A stretch of DNA of 64,000 bases from Pseudohalioglobus sediminis (GCF_008370495.1 NZ_VTUX01000001.1:558001-622000); one strand, 5' to 3'; shown: positions 36,007-46,139, counted from the stretch's first letter. Program-made: numbers and translations. Notes: generated by a model from the letters alone, not told the origin.

Positions 36007-37581
36007 TCAGATTTCCACGCCTGCGGCGACCAGCACATCCCGCATCGGCTGCAACTGCTGTTCGTAACAACGCCACTTCTGCACCGAGCTGGTATACACC
36101 GGCTGGCGCACCTGCGCAGTGCTGGCTGTGCCCACCGCCTGTTTGAGGCGATGGTACTGCAGGCAATCCTCCTGCCAGTCCAGCTCGAGAAAATCCATTA
36201 CCCGGCGCGCCTCGTTCTCGGTATCCGACACCAGCTGTTCATAGGACACCCGACAGATACGCCCGGGGAAACAGCTTTCCCAGTGCGCCATCAGGTCACG
36301 ATACAGCAGGTAATAGCCAGCCATTTCCTCCTGGGTATAGGAGTAGGGGCAGGCATTGCGCCCAAACAATTGCTTGTAATTGGAATAGCAGGTGTCCATG
36401 GGGTGGCGCGTCATGTGCAGTATTTTCGCCTGCGGCAGTGCCAGTGCGATCGCGCCGAGATAGAGAAAATTGTTGGGCATCTTGTCGATAAAACGCATCG
36501 AGTGGCCTGTGCGCGGTCGTGTACTGGCGACGTAGTCGTCACCGAGCCGCGCAAAATCCAGCTGCGCACCGCATGCCATGGTCGCCAGCGGGGTCACCCG
36601 CTCAAGCTGCGACCGTGCCTGGGCTACCCACGCGGCAAAAAAGTTCTGCAGTTCTCCCGCCGCGAACACCTCGGTGTGGGCCCCGACAATCTGCTCGAGT
36701 AAAGTCGTACCGGTGCGCGGCATACCGAGGATGAAAATGGGTTCACCGTTATCCGATGCCGCGGTTTCCCGCTGGCAGAAGGCCGGACTGAAGGTGTCCT
36801 GTAAGGTAGTGAACAGCCGGCGATCCTGCTCCAGGTCGTACTTGAGCCGGCGGCGCTTGTTGGCCATACCGGCCTGCAGGTACTCGAAGCTCTGCGCATA
36901 CTCACCGAGGTCTTCCAGCTCCTTGGCCAGGGCCAGATTCAGGTGCAAGCCGCCGTCGGGGTGAGACGCATAACGCTGCAGTTGCGCTCGCAACAAGGCG
37001 ATATTGTTGTCTGCGGCTGTCTGCTTTTTCATCTGTGACAGCGACCAATAACTGAGAAACCGGGTCGGCTCCAGACGCAGGGCCTCGCGGTAAACGGCCT
37101 CGGACTCAGCGATTTCGTGGCAGAAATTCAACATACCTGCGAGGTTGAAAAGGTTGCGCGCACTGTCCGGTCGCAGCTCGCGAACCCGGCGAAACATCCG
37201 CACCGCCTCCTGGTACTCATGTAATTGCCCGTAGACGACACCGATGGCGTCCCATACCTCGGCATTGTCCGACGCAAGAGTCTCCGCTTGCCTGGCCGTT
37301 TCCAGCGCGTCACGATGGCGGCCCTGGCCGATAAGACAGCGGCCCAGCAGCGAGAGACTTTCCGCATGCTGTGCATCGATCGCCAGAGCCTTCCGCAATG
37401 GGGTTTCAGCCTGTTGCGGTTTGCGCAGCCGCATAAGGCAGTAGCCCTCCCAGTAGTGAGCTGCCGGATTGCCTGGCTCTGCTGCAGCGTACTTGCGTGC
37501 AGATAACAGGGCCGCGTCAAACTGCTTGAGCTTGACTCGTTGCTGCAATTGCCGCAGGTGACGCTCAGCAGACCCCGTCAT
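36007..37581 (-). CDS. TPR-repeat sulfotransferase
   Basis: 524 residues. N-terminal half of tetratricopeptide repeats (about 10-260; for example AAHYWEGYCLMRLRKPQQAE and WDAIGVVYGQLHEYQEA). The C-terminal half is a sulfotransferase domain with the PAPS-binding loop ILGMPRTGTTLLEQI (about 280-294) and the 3'-phosphate segment KILHMTRHPMDTCYSNYKQ. Transfers sulfate from PAPS to an unknown acceptor. It starts 2 bases after the M20D hydrolase stop and is the last gene of a six-gene minus-strand operon. Confidence 0.85.
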   Translation of the reverse strand: MTGSAERHLRQLQQRVKLKQFDAALLSARKYAAAEPGNPAAHYWEGYCLMRLRKPQQAETPLRKALAIDAQHAESLSLLGRCLIGQGRHRDALETARQAETLASDNAEVWDAIGVVYGQLHEYQEAVRMFRRVRELRPDSARNLFNLAGMLNFCHEIAESEAVYREALRLEPTRFLSYWSLSQMKKQTAADNNIALLRAQLQRYASHPDGGLHLNLALAKELEDLGEYAQSFEYLQAGMANKRRRLKYDLEQDRRLFTTLQDTFSPAFCQRETAASDNGEPIFILGMPRTGTTLLEQIVGAHTEVFAAGELQNFFAAWVAQARSQLERVTPLATMACGAQLDFARLGDDYVASTRPRTGHSMRFIDKMPNNFLYLGAIALALPQAKILHMTRHPMDTCYSNYKQLFGRNACPYSYTQEEMAGYYLLYRDLMAHWESCFPGRICRVSYEQLVSDTENEARRVMDFLELDWQEDCLQYHRLKQAVGTASTAQVRQPVYTSSVQKWRCYEQQLQPMRDVLVAAGVEI

Positions 37582-37583
37582 GA

Positions 37584-38876
37584 TCAGCGACTGCGTTTTT
37601 CCAGGTAGGCATAGGCCAGCTCCACCAGGGCCGCGACACCGGTACGCATCGCGGCATCATCAATAACAAAGCGCGGTGAGTGATTGGCTGGGACCTTGTC
37701 CAGACCCGGCGGCGCGATACCCAGGTAGAAGTAGAAACCGGGGATACGCTCGGCGAAGAAACTGAAATCTTCGGCACCAGTCACGGGCGGATAGGTATAG
37801 ACGCGGTCTTCACCAAAGCGCTGTTTGAGTACCGCCACCATCTCCGCAGTGAGCGCGTCGTCGTTAACCGTGACAGGGTAGCCCTCCTCCGTGTCGATAT
37901 GCACTTCCGCCTCGGCACCGGCCGAGGACGCTATCGCACTGACGGTGCGACGGATGTGCTGGTGAATTTGCGTGCGTACCTCCGGGTCCAGGGTGCGAAT
38001 GGTGCCGCGCATAACCACTTCGTCGGGGATCACGTTGCCCCGGTTGCCACCGTGAATGGAACCGATGGTAATGACCGCCGGCGAGGTCACCAGGTCAGTC
38101 TGTCGACTGACCACGGTTTGCAGGCCCATGACGATCTGCGCCGCGGCGACGATGGGATCAACACCCAGCCAGGGGCTGGCGCCGTGCACGCCCTCGCCCC
38201 TGACCGTTATGGTCAGTGGGTCAGAGCTGGCCAGGGCCGCGCCTGGCGTATAGGTAATGTGCCCCGACGGGTCAGGCGCCACGTGCAAACCGATGATCGC
38301 CTCCGGCGCGGGGTTTTCCAGCACGCCCTCCTGCACCATCTGGTAGGCGCCGCCAGTCTCTCCCGGGGGCACGCCCTCTTCCGCCGGCTGGAAAATCAAC
38401 ACCACTGTACCCGGTAGTTCATCGCGCAACTCAGCAAACAGCGTCGCAGCGCCCATCAGCATGGCGACATGGGCGTCGTGACCGCAGGCATGCATCACCC
38501 CCACGGTCTCACCCGCCCACTGCGCCGTTGCGGTGGAGGCATAGGGCAGGCCGGTCTTCTCGGTCACCGGCAAGGCATCCATATCGGCGCGCAGCGCAAT
38601 CACGGGGCCGGATTTTCCGCCCCGCAGCACGCCCACAACACCGGTGTGGGCCACACCCGTGCGCACTTCGTAGCCGAGAGTCTTGAGGTGCTCCGCGACA
38701 ATGCCAGCAGTGCGAAACTCTCGGTTACCCAACTCGGGATGCCGGTGAAAGTCATGGCGCCAGTCAATGACCTGTTGCTCGATCGCCAGCGCCCGTTCTG
38801 CGATCTGTGGCGACGGGTCTGCACTGACCGTACCAACAAAAAGCGCCAGGCAAAGCAGCAGTATCATCTTGTTCAA
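37584..38876 (-). CDS. M20D amidohydrolase (hippurate/IAA-conjugate hydrolase type), exported
   Basis: 430 residues. Signal peptide MILLLCLALFVGTVSA, then M20D signatures: DFHRHPELGNREFRTA (metal-site His), ALRADMDALPVTE (Asp), VMHACGHDAHVAM and EEGVPPGETGG. Cleaves N-acyl amino acids or amide conjugates in the periplasm. A TTG start at 38876 is favoured: GGGAG lies 6 bases upstream and TTGA overlaps the antiporter stop. ATG 38867 is the alternative. Confidence 0.86.
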   Translation of the reverse strand: MNKMILLLCLALFVGTVSADPSPQIAERALAIEQQVIDWRHDFHRHPELGNREFRTAGIVAEHLKTLGYEVRTGVAHTGVVGVLRGGKSGPVIALRADMDALPVTEKTGLPYASTATAQWAGETVGVMHACGHDAHVAMLMGAATLFAELRDELPGTVVLIFQPAEEGVPPGETGGAYQMVQEGVLENPAPEAIIGLHVAPDPSGHITYTPGAALASSDPLTITVRGEGVHGASPWLGVDPIVAAAQIVMGLQTVVSRQTDLVTSPAVITIGSIHGGNRGNVIPDEVVMRGTIRTLDPEVRTQIHQHIRRTVSAIASSAGAEAEVHIDTEEGYPVTVNDDALTAEMVAVLKQRFGEDRVYTYPPVTGAEDFSFFAERIPGFYFYLGIAPPGLDKVPANHSPRFVIDDAAMRTGVAALVELAYAYLEKRSR

Positions 38877-40279
38877 AGCGTAGCTCCCATAACGGCAAAA
38901 CCCAGCGCCGCCGCCGCGCCGGCCAGCAAGGCGTAAGGCAGTTGCGTGCGGACATGTTCAATGTGATCGGTCCCCGTCGCCATCGACGAAATTACCGTGG
39001 TGTCACTGATCGGCGAGGCGTGATCACCAAACACACCGCCCGACAGTACCGCGGCAAGAAAAGGCGCTGGCGGCAGACCCAAAGCGGCGGCGGCGGGAAT
39101 GGCGATGGGGATCATAATGGCAAACGTACCCCAACTGGAACCAACCGAAAAGGCGATAAATGCGGAACAGAAAAACACTGCCGGTAGCATCAGCGAGGGT
39201 GTGATATCACGAGGCACCAGATCCGCCACATATTGGCCCGTGCCCAGTTCCCGGGCGACGCCACCCAGGGCGAGTGCAAACAGCAGGATCAGCGCCATCG
39301 GCAGCAGCGCCGCCGCCCCTTTCAGGAACAGCTGCATCAACCGATCTATGCCCATGGCACGCTGCGACAACAGCAGCGCCCAGCTGGTGGCAAGCGCGGC
39401 CAGTACCGCCCACAGCACACTTGTCGATCCCGACCCCCGGGCCAGCTCGCCCTCGCCGGTGATCCACAAGCCCAGCGGCATGAACAACACCATGACCAGC
39501 ATGGGCAGAACCATGTTCACCGCCCGGCCCGGCTGCGCACCAAGCCGGGGCGAGTCCATAGTCTCTGTTTCCTCCGACGGTTCTTTCCAGTGCAAGCGGC
39601 CACTCCCGGTGCGGCGCTGGGCCGCCTTCATCGGGCCGATATCCCAGCCGAATGCGATTACCAGGGCGGTCAGGATAACCGCCAGGATGGCGTACAGGTT
39701 GAGTGGGATCGAGGACAGGAACACCTGCAAAGGCTGTTCCACGCCGACGTTGTCCAACAAGCTGAGATTGAAGGCACCCCAGGCGTTAAGCGGGATTAAA
39801 ATACAAATCGGGGCGGAGGTGGAATCCACAATATAAGCGAGCTTCTCCCGGGCCACCCGGTAGCGGTCTACCAGCGGGCGAGCGACAGACCCGGCCACCA
39901 GGATGGTGATATTGGATTCTATGAAAATCAGGATACCGGTGAAGAACGGCAGCCACTGCGCACGCCGGCCATCATTGACCCAGCGGCGTCGCTCCAGCCA
40001 GGCGATAAATCCGCTGACCCCGCCGCTGGCCTCCACCGTGGCAATCAAGCCACCTATCACCAGGGTGAACATGATGACCCGGGCATCGCCGGCATTGCCC
40101 AGCACCGCTACCAGCGATTCGATGGCGGCGGCGAGGCCGGCGAGGATATCCCCACCCGCCAGCAAAACCGAGCCCAGCCAGATACCACCGAACAGGGCCA
40201 GGAAGACCTGGCGCGTGGTCAGTGCCAGTCCGATTGCCAGCAGCGGTGGCAACAGGGACGTCCAGCCCGGCTCATACAC
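38873..40279 (-). CDS. Na+/H+ antiporter (NhaC-type ion transporter superfamily)
   Basis: 468 residues, about 11-12 membrane helices. Repeated glycine-rich hairpins (GLALTTRQVFLALFGGIWLG near the start, FSVGSSWGTFAIMIPIAIP and LSGGVFGDHASPISDTTVIS near the end) are typical of the NhaC family. GTG start behind AAGGAG at 9 bases. It probably energises or buffers the peptide/amide uptake encoded by the same operon; ion specificity is unproven. Confidence 0.83.
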   Translation of the reverse strand: MYEPGWTSLLPPLLAIGLALTTRQVFLALFGGIWLGSVLLAGGDILAGLAAAIESLVAVLGNAGDARVIMFTLVIGGLIATVEASGGVSGFIAWLERRRWVNDGRRAQWLPFFTGILIFIESNITILVAGSVARPLVDRYRVAREKLAYIVDSTSAPICILIPLNAWGAFNLSLLDNVGVEQPLQVFLSSIPLNLYAILAVILTALVIAFGWDIGPMKAAQRRTGSGRLHWKEPSEETETMDSPRLGAQPGRAVNMVLPMLVMVLFMPLGLWITGEGELARGSGSTSVLWAVLAALATSWALLLSQRAMGIDRLMQLFLKGAAALLPMALILLFALALGGVARELGTGQYVADLVPRDITPSLMLPAVFFCSAFIAFSVGSSWGTFAIMIPIAIPAAAALGLPPAPFLAAVLSGGVFGDHASPISDTTVISSMATGTDHIEHVRTQLPYALLAGAAAALGFAVMGATL

Positions 40280-40324
40280 TATCGCTTACTCCTTGTGGTT
40301 TCCGTTTCAGGGCAAACACCGATA

Positions 40325-41752
40325 TCAACCCAGGGCCGGTCTGCGGTCTACTCCAAACCAGCGCGGCAGCGCGCGCTCACAGGCGGCAGCCAGGGCCATC
40401 AGTTGCCGATCGCGATAAGGCGATCCCACCAGCTGCATGCCGGTGGGCACGCCCCGCGCGCTGAACCCCGTGGGCATGGAGAGGACCGGGCAGCGCCCGA
40501 CCGCGTTGAAGGGATAAGTAAGGAACCATCCCTTGTTGGCATCCACTGGCTTACCACTGATCACACACTGATCGCGACTGTAGTCGAAATCAGCGGCGAT
40601 CTCGGGGCTGGCAACAGTGGGGCAGATAAAGCCATCGACTTTCGCCAGCACCGGACCCAGCTGTGCCCAGATATGATTGGCCCGCTCGTTCGCCCAACGT
40701 ACCTGTTCCGGTGTGACATCGCCAGTGTGTTCCAGGTGCCATCGCGTGTAGTCACACAGTTGCTCGGCCTGCTCGGGAGCACCATAATTCTGCCGCAGCA
40801 TCGTGCCCATCAGGAATCCCTGGTGCGTGCGTGCCATCTCGATAACCCAGTCGCCAAGTTGGATATCGACCTCTATCAGCGTTGCACCGGCGTCTGCCAG
40901 CCTGGCCAATGTGTCCAGGGTATTGCTACGCACGCAGGCATCCAGTTCATAGAAGCCAAGATCCAGTGAGTAGCCAAGTGTCACGCCGCATAAATCCTGC
41001 ACCGGCTCCACTGCCGATTCGCGCGGCAGTTGCGAGGCGATGTCGCACAGATGCGGGCCGGCGACGCAGTCATAGGCCAGTGCAAGATCGGGCACATTGC
41101 GCGCCAGTACCCCGTGGTGGCAGTAGGGATCAATGTTATAGGGGAATATCTCCGGCACCCTCCCGTAGCTCGCCTTGAAACCCACCAGGCCACACTGGCT
41201 GGCTGGAATGCGTATGGAACCGCCGATATCGGTGCCATTGGACAGCGTGGTCATGCCCGCTGCCAGTGACGCCGCGCCACCGCCGGTGGAACCGCCGGGA
41301 GTGTATTCCCTGTTCCAGGGGTTGCGGGTCACACCCCACAGGCGCGACCAGGTATACGATGCCACTGAGAATTCCGGCGTGCAGGTGCGCTGGTGCACAA
41401 TCGCGCCAGCCGCGAGCAGGCGCTCTGGCACCGGGTCTGTGGTTGTCGCCACGGCGTCGCGCAGCAGCAACGAGCCATTGGTCGTCACCTGGCCGGCGAT
41501 GTACGTTTCATCCTTGATAGCGCAGGTAAGGCCCTCCAACGCCCGGGCAGTACCCTGCGTATAGGCCTGTTCTGCCTTGCGGGCAGCCGCAAGCGCCTCC
41601 TCGTCGAAGGTGAACGCCAATGCGTTGATCTCGCTATTGACCGCGTCACGGCGCGCTATCTGCGCCTCCAGCACTTCCAGTGGCGACAGCTCGCCACGGC
41701 GGAATGCGGCCAGAAGTTCCGTTGCCGAGGCGTAACACAGATCGTCGGACAT
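40325..41752 (-). CDS. Amidase signature-family amidase
   Basis: 475 residues. The Ser-cisSer-Lys triad is visible: Lys80 in TCAIKDE, Ser155 in PGGSTGGGAAS and Ser179 in DIGGSIRIPAS. No signal peptide, so it acts in the cytoplasm on an amide such as an aryl or amino-acid amide. ATG 41752 overlaps the stop of the M1 peptidase gene as TAATG, which fixes the start; the longer frame is rejected. 45 bases separate it from the antiporter gene. Confidence 0.88.
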   Translation of the reverse strand: MSDDLCYASATELLAAFRRGELSPLEVLEAQIARRDAVNSEINALAFTFDEEALAAARKAEQAYTQGTARALEGLTCAIKDETYIAGQVTTNGSLLLRDAVATTTDPVPERLLAAGAIVHQRTCTPEFSVASYTWSRLWGVTRNPWNREYTPGGSTGGGAASLAAGMTTLSNGTDIGGSIRIPASQCGLVGFKASYGRVPEIFPYNIDPYCHHGVLARNVPDLALAYDCVAGPHLCDIASQLPRESAVEPVQDLCGVTLGYSLDLGFYELDACVRSNTLDTLARLADAGATLIEVDIQLGDWVIEMARTHQGFLMGTMLRQNYGAPEQAEQLCDYTRWHLEHTGDVTPEQVRWANERANHIWAQLGPVLAKVDGFICPTVASPEIAADFDYSRDQCVISGKPVDANKGWFLTYPFNAVGRCPVLSMPTGFSARGVPTGMQLVGSPYRDRQLMALAAACERALPRWFGVDRRPALG

Positions 41753-43377
41753 TATCGGCACCCCTCGTGCACCCGGCTTTCGCAATCGCGCTGTACGCTG
41801 TAGAACCATTCTTCCCAGAAAGCACTGAGATCACGTCCGCTGCCCGCTTCCATGGCGCGGAAAAAATCCTCCGCTGTTGCGCGTTTGAATTTCCAGCTGT
41901 TGGCGTAGTGGGCAAATGCCCGATCAAACAGTTGTGGGCCGAGCACATCCCGGCGCAGGATATTGAGTGCGGCAGCGGCGTAGTCATAGGCGTTATCAAT
42001 GCGGTGGGTCAGCTCGTCCGCCGGCGTCATCAGTGGCTGCTGGTAGGCCTTACCACGGTAGCGCTCGAGATTCTCCGGTTCACCGTAGATGATCAGGAAG
42101 TCTTCGTCCCAGGACTTTTCCACGTGGTACTCGACAAAACTGACCAGGCCTTCGTCGAGCCAGGCATAGCGGCGCTCATTGGAGTTGACACTCATGGGAA
42201 ACCAGTTGTGGCCAACCTCGTGGATGACGCCGCCAATCATATCCCAGCGGGCGTTCTCACCCATGCCGCGCTCTGCATTGGTGCCCAGCATCGGGTACTC
42301 CATACCCAGGCCCGCGATGTTGACCATACTTGCCACCGGCCAGGGATAGGGAAACAGGCGAGCACTGAATTCGCGCAGGGTATGTGCGATGGCGTCGAGA
42401 CCGTAGCGCCCCCAGAGGTGCTGTCCTGCCCTGGGGTAGAACACCTGGGTCAACACCCGGTGTTCGCCAAGGGTTACGGCGGAGGCTTGCCAGTAAAAGC
42501 TGGCTGAAGTGGCAAATGTGAAATCGCGCACGCCCTCAGCCCGGAACTCCCAACGTCGCCGACCCTGCCCCTCCCGCCCCGGGGTACTGACCACCTCCGG
42601 GTGGCCGGCGCGCGCCGACAGCAATCTACGGTGTTCTTCCTTCGCGAGGACTGAGTCTGCATTCAGCAGTTCGCCGGTAGCCGCCACCACATGATCTGCG
42701 GGAACCGTGATGGCCACGCGGTAATTGCCGAACTCCAGTGAAAACTCTCCCTGTCCCAGGAAGGGGTCGAGGTGCCAGCCGTCATCGTGGAATACCGCTG
42801 CCCGCGGAAACCACTGGGCTGCCAGGTGGATCGCTTCACCGCCCGGCAGTTGTTCGTATCCGGAGCGGGCCTTTACCAGGCTGCGATCGAGCAGGTTGAG
42901 TTGCCACTCCAGCTGCAATTCGATCGACGCGCCCGAAGCAAGCGCCTCCGCGAGCTCAACCCGGGCGTAGGTGTCTTGCAATTCAACTTGCAAGGTACGG
43001 CCGTCCTGGTCGCGAACCCGCAAATTGCGTATACCCGGATCTGCCTCACGCAAATAGTCGAGTGTTGCCTGTTCGACTGTCTTTCCCTTTTGCAGCGACA
43101 GAGAGCCCGGTCGAAAGCGATTCTGGTCGAGCTGCAGCCAAATTACAGGCAAGGCTACCGGCGACTCATTGTGGTAGCGCATGCGCCCCGTACCGGACAA
43201 CACATGGTTTGCCGGATTGAGTTCGACCTCAATATCGTAATCCACCCATTGCTGCCAGTAGTCCGGACCGGGTGTCCCGTCGTCATTCCGGACCTGGGCC
43301 GCGGAAGCCACGGAAAGCAGGCCGCAGACAAAGCCGGACAGGAATAGTCGCCATACTGGCAGCTTGCACAGAATCAC
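41752..43377 (-). CDS. M1-family zinc metallopeptidase, exported
   Basis: About 541 residues from GTG 43377, just after the MFS stop. Signal peptide with LFLSGFVCGLLSVASA, then an N-terminal beta domain and the catalytic domain with HEVGHNW (His386/His390) and the downstream Glu ligand in WLDEGLVSFVEYH, the gluzincin HExxH-x18-E layout. The GAMEN-like substrate motif appears as GLGMEYPML. A periplasmic aminopeptidase-like enzyme that would release amino acids from peptides. Confidence 0.83.
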   Translation of the reverse strand: MILCKLPVWRLFLSGFVCGLLSVASAAQVRNDDGTPGPDYWQQWVDYDIEVELNPANHVLSGTGRMRYHNESPVALPVIWLQLDQNRFRPGSLSLQKGKTVEQATLDYLREADPGIRNLRVRDQDGRTLQVELQDTYARVELAEALASGASIELQLEWQLNLLDRSLVKARSGYEQLPGGEAIHLAAQWFPRAAVFHDDGWHLDPFLGQGEFSLEFGNYRVAITVPADHVVAATGELLNADSVLAKEEHRRLLSARAGHPEVVSTPGREGQGRRRWEFRAEGVRDFTFATSASFYWQASAVTLGEHRVLTQVFYPRAGQHLWGRYGLDAIAHTLREFSARLFPYPWPVASMVNIAGLGMEYPMLGTNAERGMGENARWDMIGGVIHEVGHNWFPMSVNSNERRYAWLDEGLVSFVEYHVEKSWDEDFLIIYGEPENLERYRGKAYQQPLMTPADELTHRIDNAYDYAAAALNILRRDVLGPQLFDRAFAHYANSWKFKRATAEDFFRAMEAGSGRDLSAFWEEWFYSVQRDCESRVHEGCR

Positions 43378-43393
43378 CGCTGTCAGCCCCGAC

Positions 43394-44581
43394 TCACGTC
43401 GCCACCCGGGCGCGCTGGTCGACCAGCACCAACAGACCGATGCCAATCACCGCGCACACGCCACCCAGCCAGAGAACCGGCTGGTACTGGCTGTCCACGA
43501 TCCAGAATGCGGCCATGGGTGGACCGATAATTTCTCCGATCTTGAACGCCGGTGAGCACAGCACGATGAACCTGCCGGACTCGTCGACCGCGTTGAAGGT
43601 AGCCATCAACGGTGGCAATACGAAACTCCAGAAAAACTGGAACACAACGGTAGACGCGATATAGGTCCAGAGTGCATTACCCTGTTCCATCATACCCAGG
43701 CCGGCGAAAGTGCAGAGCATTACCACCAGGGCCAGCAGCATTGCGGCGGTACGGCCAACTTTCTGGCTCACCGCGGGCGCCGCAATCGAGCCCAGTATGC
43801 TGATCAAATAGCCCCAGCCGATGATTTCACTGACCCGGCTGGACGCCAGCTCCGCCCCCACACCCATACGCTCCATGTAACCCCACACCGCGGAAATAGC
43901 GATATAAAGTATGACCGTACCGAAGAATGCGGCCCCGGCCAGGCCGCCGATGTCGCGGAACCGGAGCGCGACACCGTCCCTGACCGGCGCGCCTGCCCGC
44001 GGGAACAAGACGGCGCTCAGTAATAGCGCCAGGATCAACCAGGCATTGAGGTAAAGAAAAAAGGCATTGAGGCCCTGTGCCTCGATCAAACCCGGCAGCA
44101 CTTCGAAACCGATAAAACCGAATGCGACCTGGGCCGTGACCATCAGGCCAAAGGACCAATCCGGATTGCGGGTATCGCCCAGCGCCGCCAGGGCCACCGC
44201 ATAGGCAGCACCACAACCGAGGCCGGCAACCACTCTCAAACCGTAGAGGTGGGCAAAGTCCCTGCTGTACATGCTGCCCACGTTACCAATCAGGAACAAG
44301 GTCAGCCCCAACAGCACCACCCAACGCCAGGGCCAATGGCGGACCCACAGAACCGCGCTGGTACTGGTTATGAAGATGCCCACCATATCCGCGGACGCAA
44401 GAAAACCCACCTGCTGCTGGGTAAAGCCCAGTCCCTCGCTAAGGGTACCGACCCAAAGTGGCAGCAAGGTGAGCACGGCAGCGCCCATCATGGCGACAGG
44501 CAACATGGCTACCAAAGCGGGTAGCCGCTGTACATCGTGTACCACCGCCTCTATGACCCGGGGGTCATCAGTTGAATGCAT
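43394..44581 (-). CDS. MFS transporter, first gene of amide/peptide operon
   Basis: 395 residues, about 12 membrane helices, with a degenerate helix 2-3 loop and charged VRHWPWR segment. Substrate not identifiable. It is divergent from a LysR regulator with 86 bases between starts, and heads the operon MFS-M1 peptidase-amidase-antiporter-M20D-sulfotransferase, so uptake of an amide-containing compound is a fair guess. Confidence 0.82.
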   Translation of the reverse strand: MHSTDDPRVIEAVVHDVQRLPALVAMLPVAMMGAAVLTLLPLWVGTLSEGLGFTQQQVGFLASADMVGIFITSTSAVLWVRHWPWRWVVLLGLTLFLIGNVGSMYSRDFAHLYGLRVVAGLGCGAAYAVALAALGDTRNPDWSFGLMVTAQVAFGFIGFEVLPGLIEAQGLNAFFLYLNAWLILALLLSAVLFPRAGAPVRDGVALRFRDIGGLAGAAFFGTVILYIAISAVWGYMERMGVGAELASSRVSEIIGWGYLISILGSIAAPAVSQKVGRTAAMLLALVVMLCTFAGLGMMEQGNALWTYIASTVVFQFFWSFVLPPLMATFNAVDESGRFIVLCSPAFKIGEIIGPPMAAFWIVDSQYQPVLWLGGVCAVIGIGLLVLVDQRARVAT

Positions 44582-44630
44582 GGGTCAGGCCAGCCTGGTT
44601 ACCGTGACACTTGGATTCTAATGTCTGTTC

Positions 44631-44643
44631 CTGTAAAAAACAG
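44631..44643. promoter_or_regulatory. Possible LysR box between MFS and LysR genes
   Basis: CTGTAAAAAACAG is a short inverted repeat in the AT-rich 86-base divergent promoter. The arrangement suits a LysR operator, but the arms are only four bases and other short palindromes (GTTATAAC) are nearby. Confidence 0.3.
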
Positions 44644-44667
44644 TTATAACCTATCGGATTTAACTAT

Positions 44668-45546
44668 ATGAGCGTCCAATTCGAGCAACTCAAGGCCTTC
44701 GTCACAGCCGCCGAGTTAGGGTCTTTTTCGGCTGCCGCACGCAAACTCGGCAAGGCACAGTCATCCGTGAGCGCCCTGGTACAGAATCTCGAGATTGACC
44801 TGGGCCTGACCTTGTTCGACCGCAGTTCCAGAAGCCCGCGCCTGACTGAAGAGGGGCATGCCATCATCCGGGAGGCCAAAGCCGTTCTACAAAGTGTCGA
44901 GGTTGTAGAAGTGAAAGCCCACGGCCTCAGCGCGGGGGTGGAGAGCAACCTCACACTGGCCGTCGATGACGCCATGTACCCGATCCGGAAGCTGCACCCG
45001 GTCATTACTGAATTCGTTGCGCAGTTTCCGTCGACTCACCTGGTGTTACTGGTGCGTGCGCACACCGGCCCCGGCCAACTGGTACTGAACAACCAGGCTG
45101 ATCTCGCCATCATGCGCAGCACCGAGGACTACCCTGAAGAGTTCCATCTGCGTGGCATCGGCTCATCGGAATTCCTGACCGTTTGTGGCGCCTCCCATCC
45201 GCTGGCCCAGTTGCATCCGGTGTCGGAGGAGGAACTTATGCAGCACTGCCACGTCAGGATCACCACCGCGGAAGAAGGCGCCAGGCAGCAGGACAGTGAA
45301 ATCAGCCACAGGCGCATCTACGTTAACGACTACAACTGCCTGATTGATCTGGTAATAGGTGGCTTCGGCTGGGCGCAGATTCCTGCACACATGCTGGGAA
45401 GTCATCCGGCGTCTGCGCAACTGGTACAACTGGGCTCACTTTACCAGTCAGTGCCATACACCTGTGCTGTGGATCTTGTGTGGCACCGCAGCAGACAACT
45501 GGGCACCGCGGGGCGTTGGCTGCTGGATAGACTATCGGGCGTGTAA
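44668..45546 (+). CDS. LysR-family transcriptional regulator
   Basis: 292 residues: helix-turn-helix near the start (FEQLKAFVTAAELGSFSAAARKLGKAQSSVSALVQ) and an effector-binding domain with DLAIMRSTEDYPEEFHLRGIGSSEF. Transcribed away from the MFS-led operon, the standard layout for a LysR activator of that operon. Effector unknown. The 99 bases to recX show nothing recognised. Confidence 0.87.
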   Translation: MSVQFEQLKAFVTAAELGSFSAAARKLGKAQSSVSALVQNLEIDLGLTLFDRSSRSPRLTEEGHAIIREAKAVLQSVEVVEVKAHGLSAGVESNLTLAVDDAMYPIRKLHPVITEFVAQFPSTHLVLLVRAHTGPGQLVLNNQADLAIMRSTEDYPEEFHLRGIGSSEFLTVCGASHPLAQLHPVSEEELMQHCHVRITTAEEGARQQDSEISHRRIYVNDYNCLIDLVIGGFGWAQIPAHMLGSHPASAQLVQLGSLYQSVPYTCAVDLVWHRSRQLGTAGRWLLDRLSGV

Positions 45547-45645
45547 CCGCCAAACCCAAGTGACGGGTACTAGCAGTGCTATTGCGTGTTGCAGGGAGCG
45601 ACCCATGCGCACATGCAAAAGACCTGATTCCCGGCCACGCAAGCG

Positions 45646-46137
45646 CTAGATATAATCAGCATAATGTTCAGCACTAAACCCGCGATACTGCATAAACCGA
45701 TCGCGGCGAGCCTTGTCCTTTATGTCGACCGCTGGCTCGACACCAAACTTCCGCTCCAGGACAGACTGCGCGCTTGAATACCAGTCGTAATCTTCGGATT
45801 TCATGGCGGCTTCTATGTCCGCATCGGGAATTCCTTTCTGCCGCATTTCCCGGCGAATCCTCAGCGGCCCATGACCACGATTAAATCGCTGGCGAACAAA
45901 GCTTTCAGCATAGCGCGCATCTGACTGCAAATTCTCCTCGGCCAGCACATCAAGCTGCTGGTCTATCAGGTCGCCATCACCGAAGCGCTTGAGCAGCTTC
46001 TGCTTGAGTTCACTGCGGGAGTGCTCGCGCCGCGCCAGCAGGTCCATGGCTTTGGTGCGCACATCAACGGGGTTCACCGCAGTTAGCTCGGCGAAGTCGC
46101 CCGCATGGGGATCGTTTTGAAGCAGGGAATCAGACAT
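45646..46137 (-). CDS. recX: Regulatory protein RecX
   Basis: 163 residues of three-helix repeats: REHSRSELKQKLLKRFG, EENLQSDARYAESFVRQRFNRGHGPLRIRREMRQKGI and the C-terminal QYRGFSAEHYADYI. RecX binds and caps or dissolves RecA filaments. It lies 94 bases after recA with a strong terminator hairpin in between; its ATG follows the T tract directly and no Shine-Dalgarno sequence is seen, so expression depends on read-through. Confidence 0.93.
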   Translation of the reverse strand: MSDSLLQNDPHAGDFAELTAVNPVDVRTKAMDLLARREHSRSELKQKLLKRFGDGDLIDQQLDVLAEENLQSDARYAESFVRQRFNRGHGPLRIRREMRQKGIPDADIEAAMKSEDYDWYSSAQSVLERKFGVEPAVDIKDKARRDRFMQYRGFSAEHYADYI

Positions 46138-46139
46138 GA

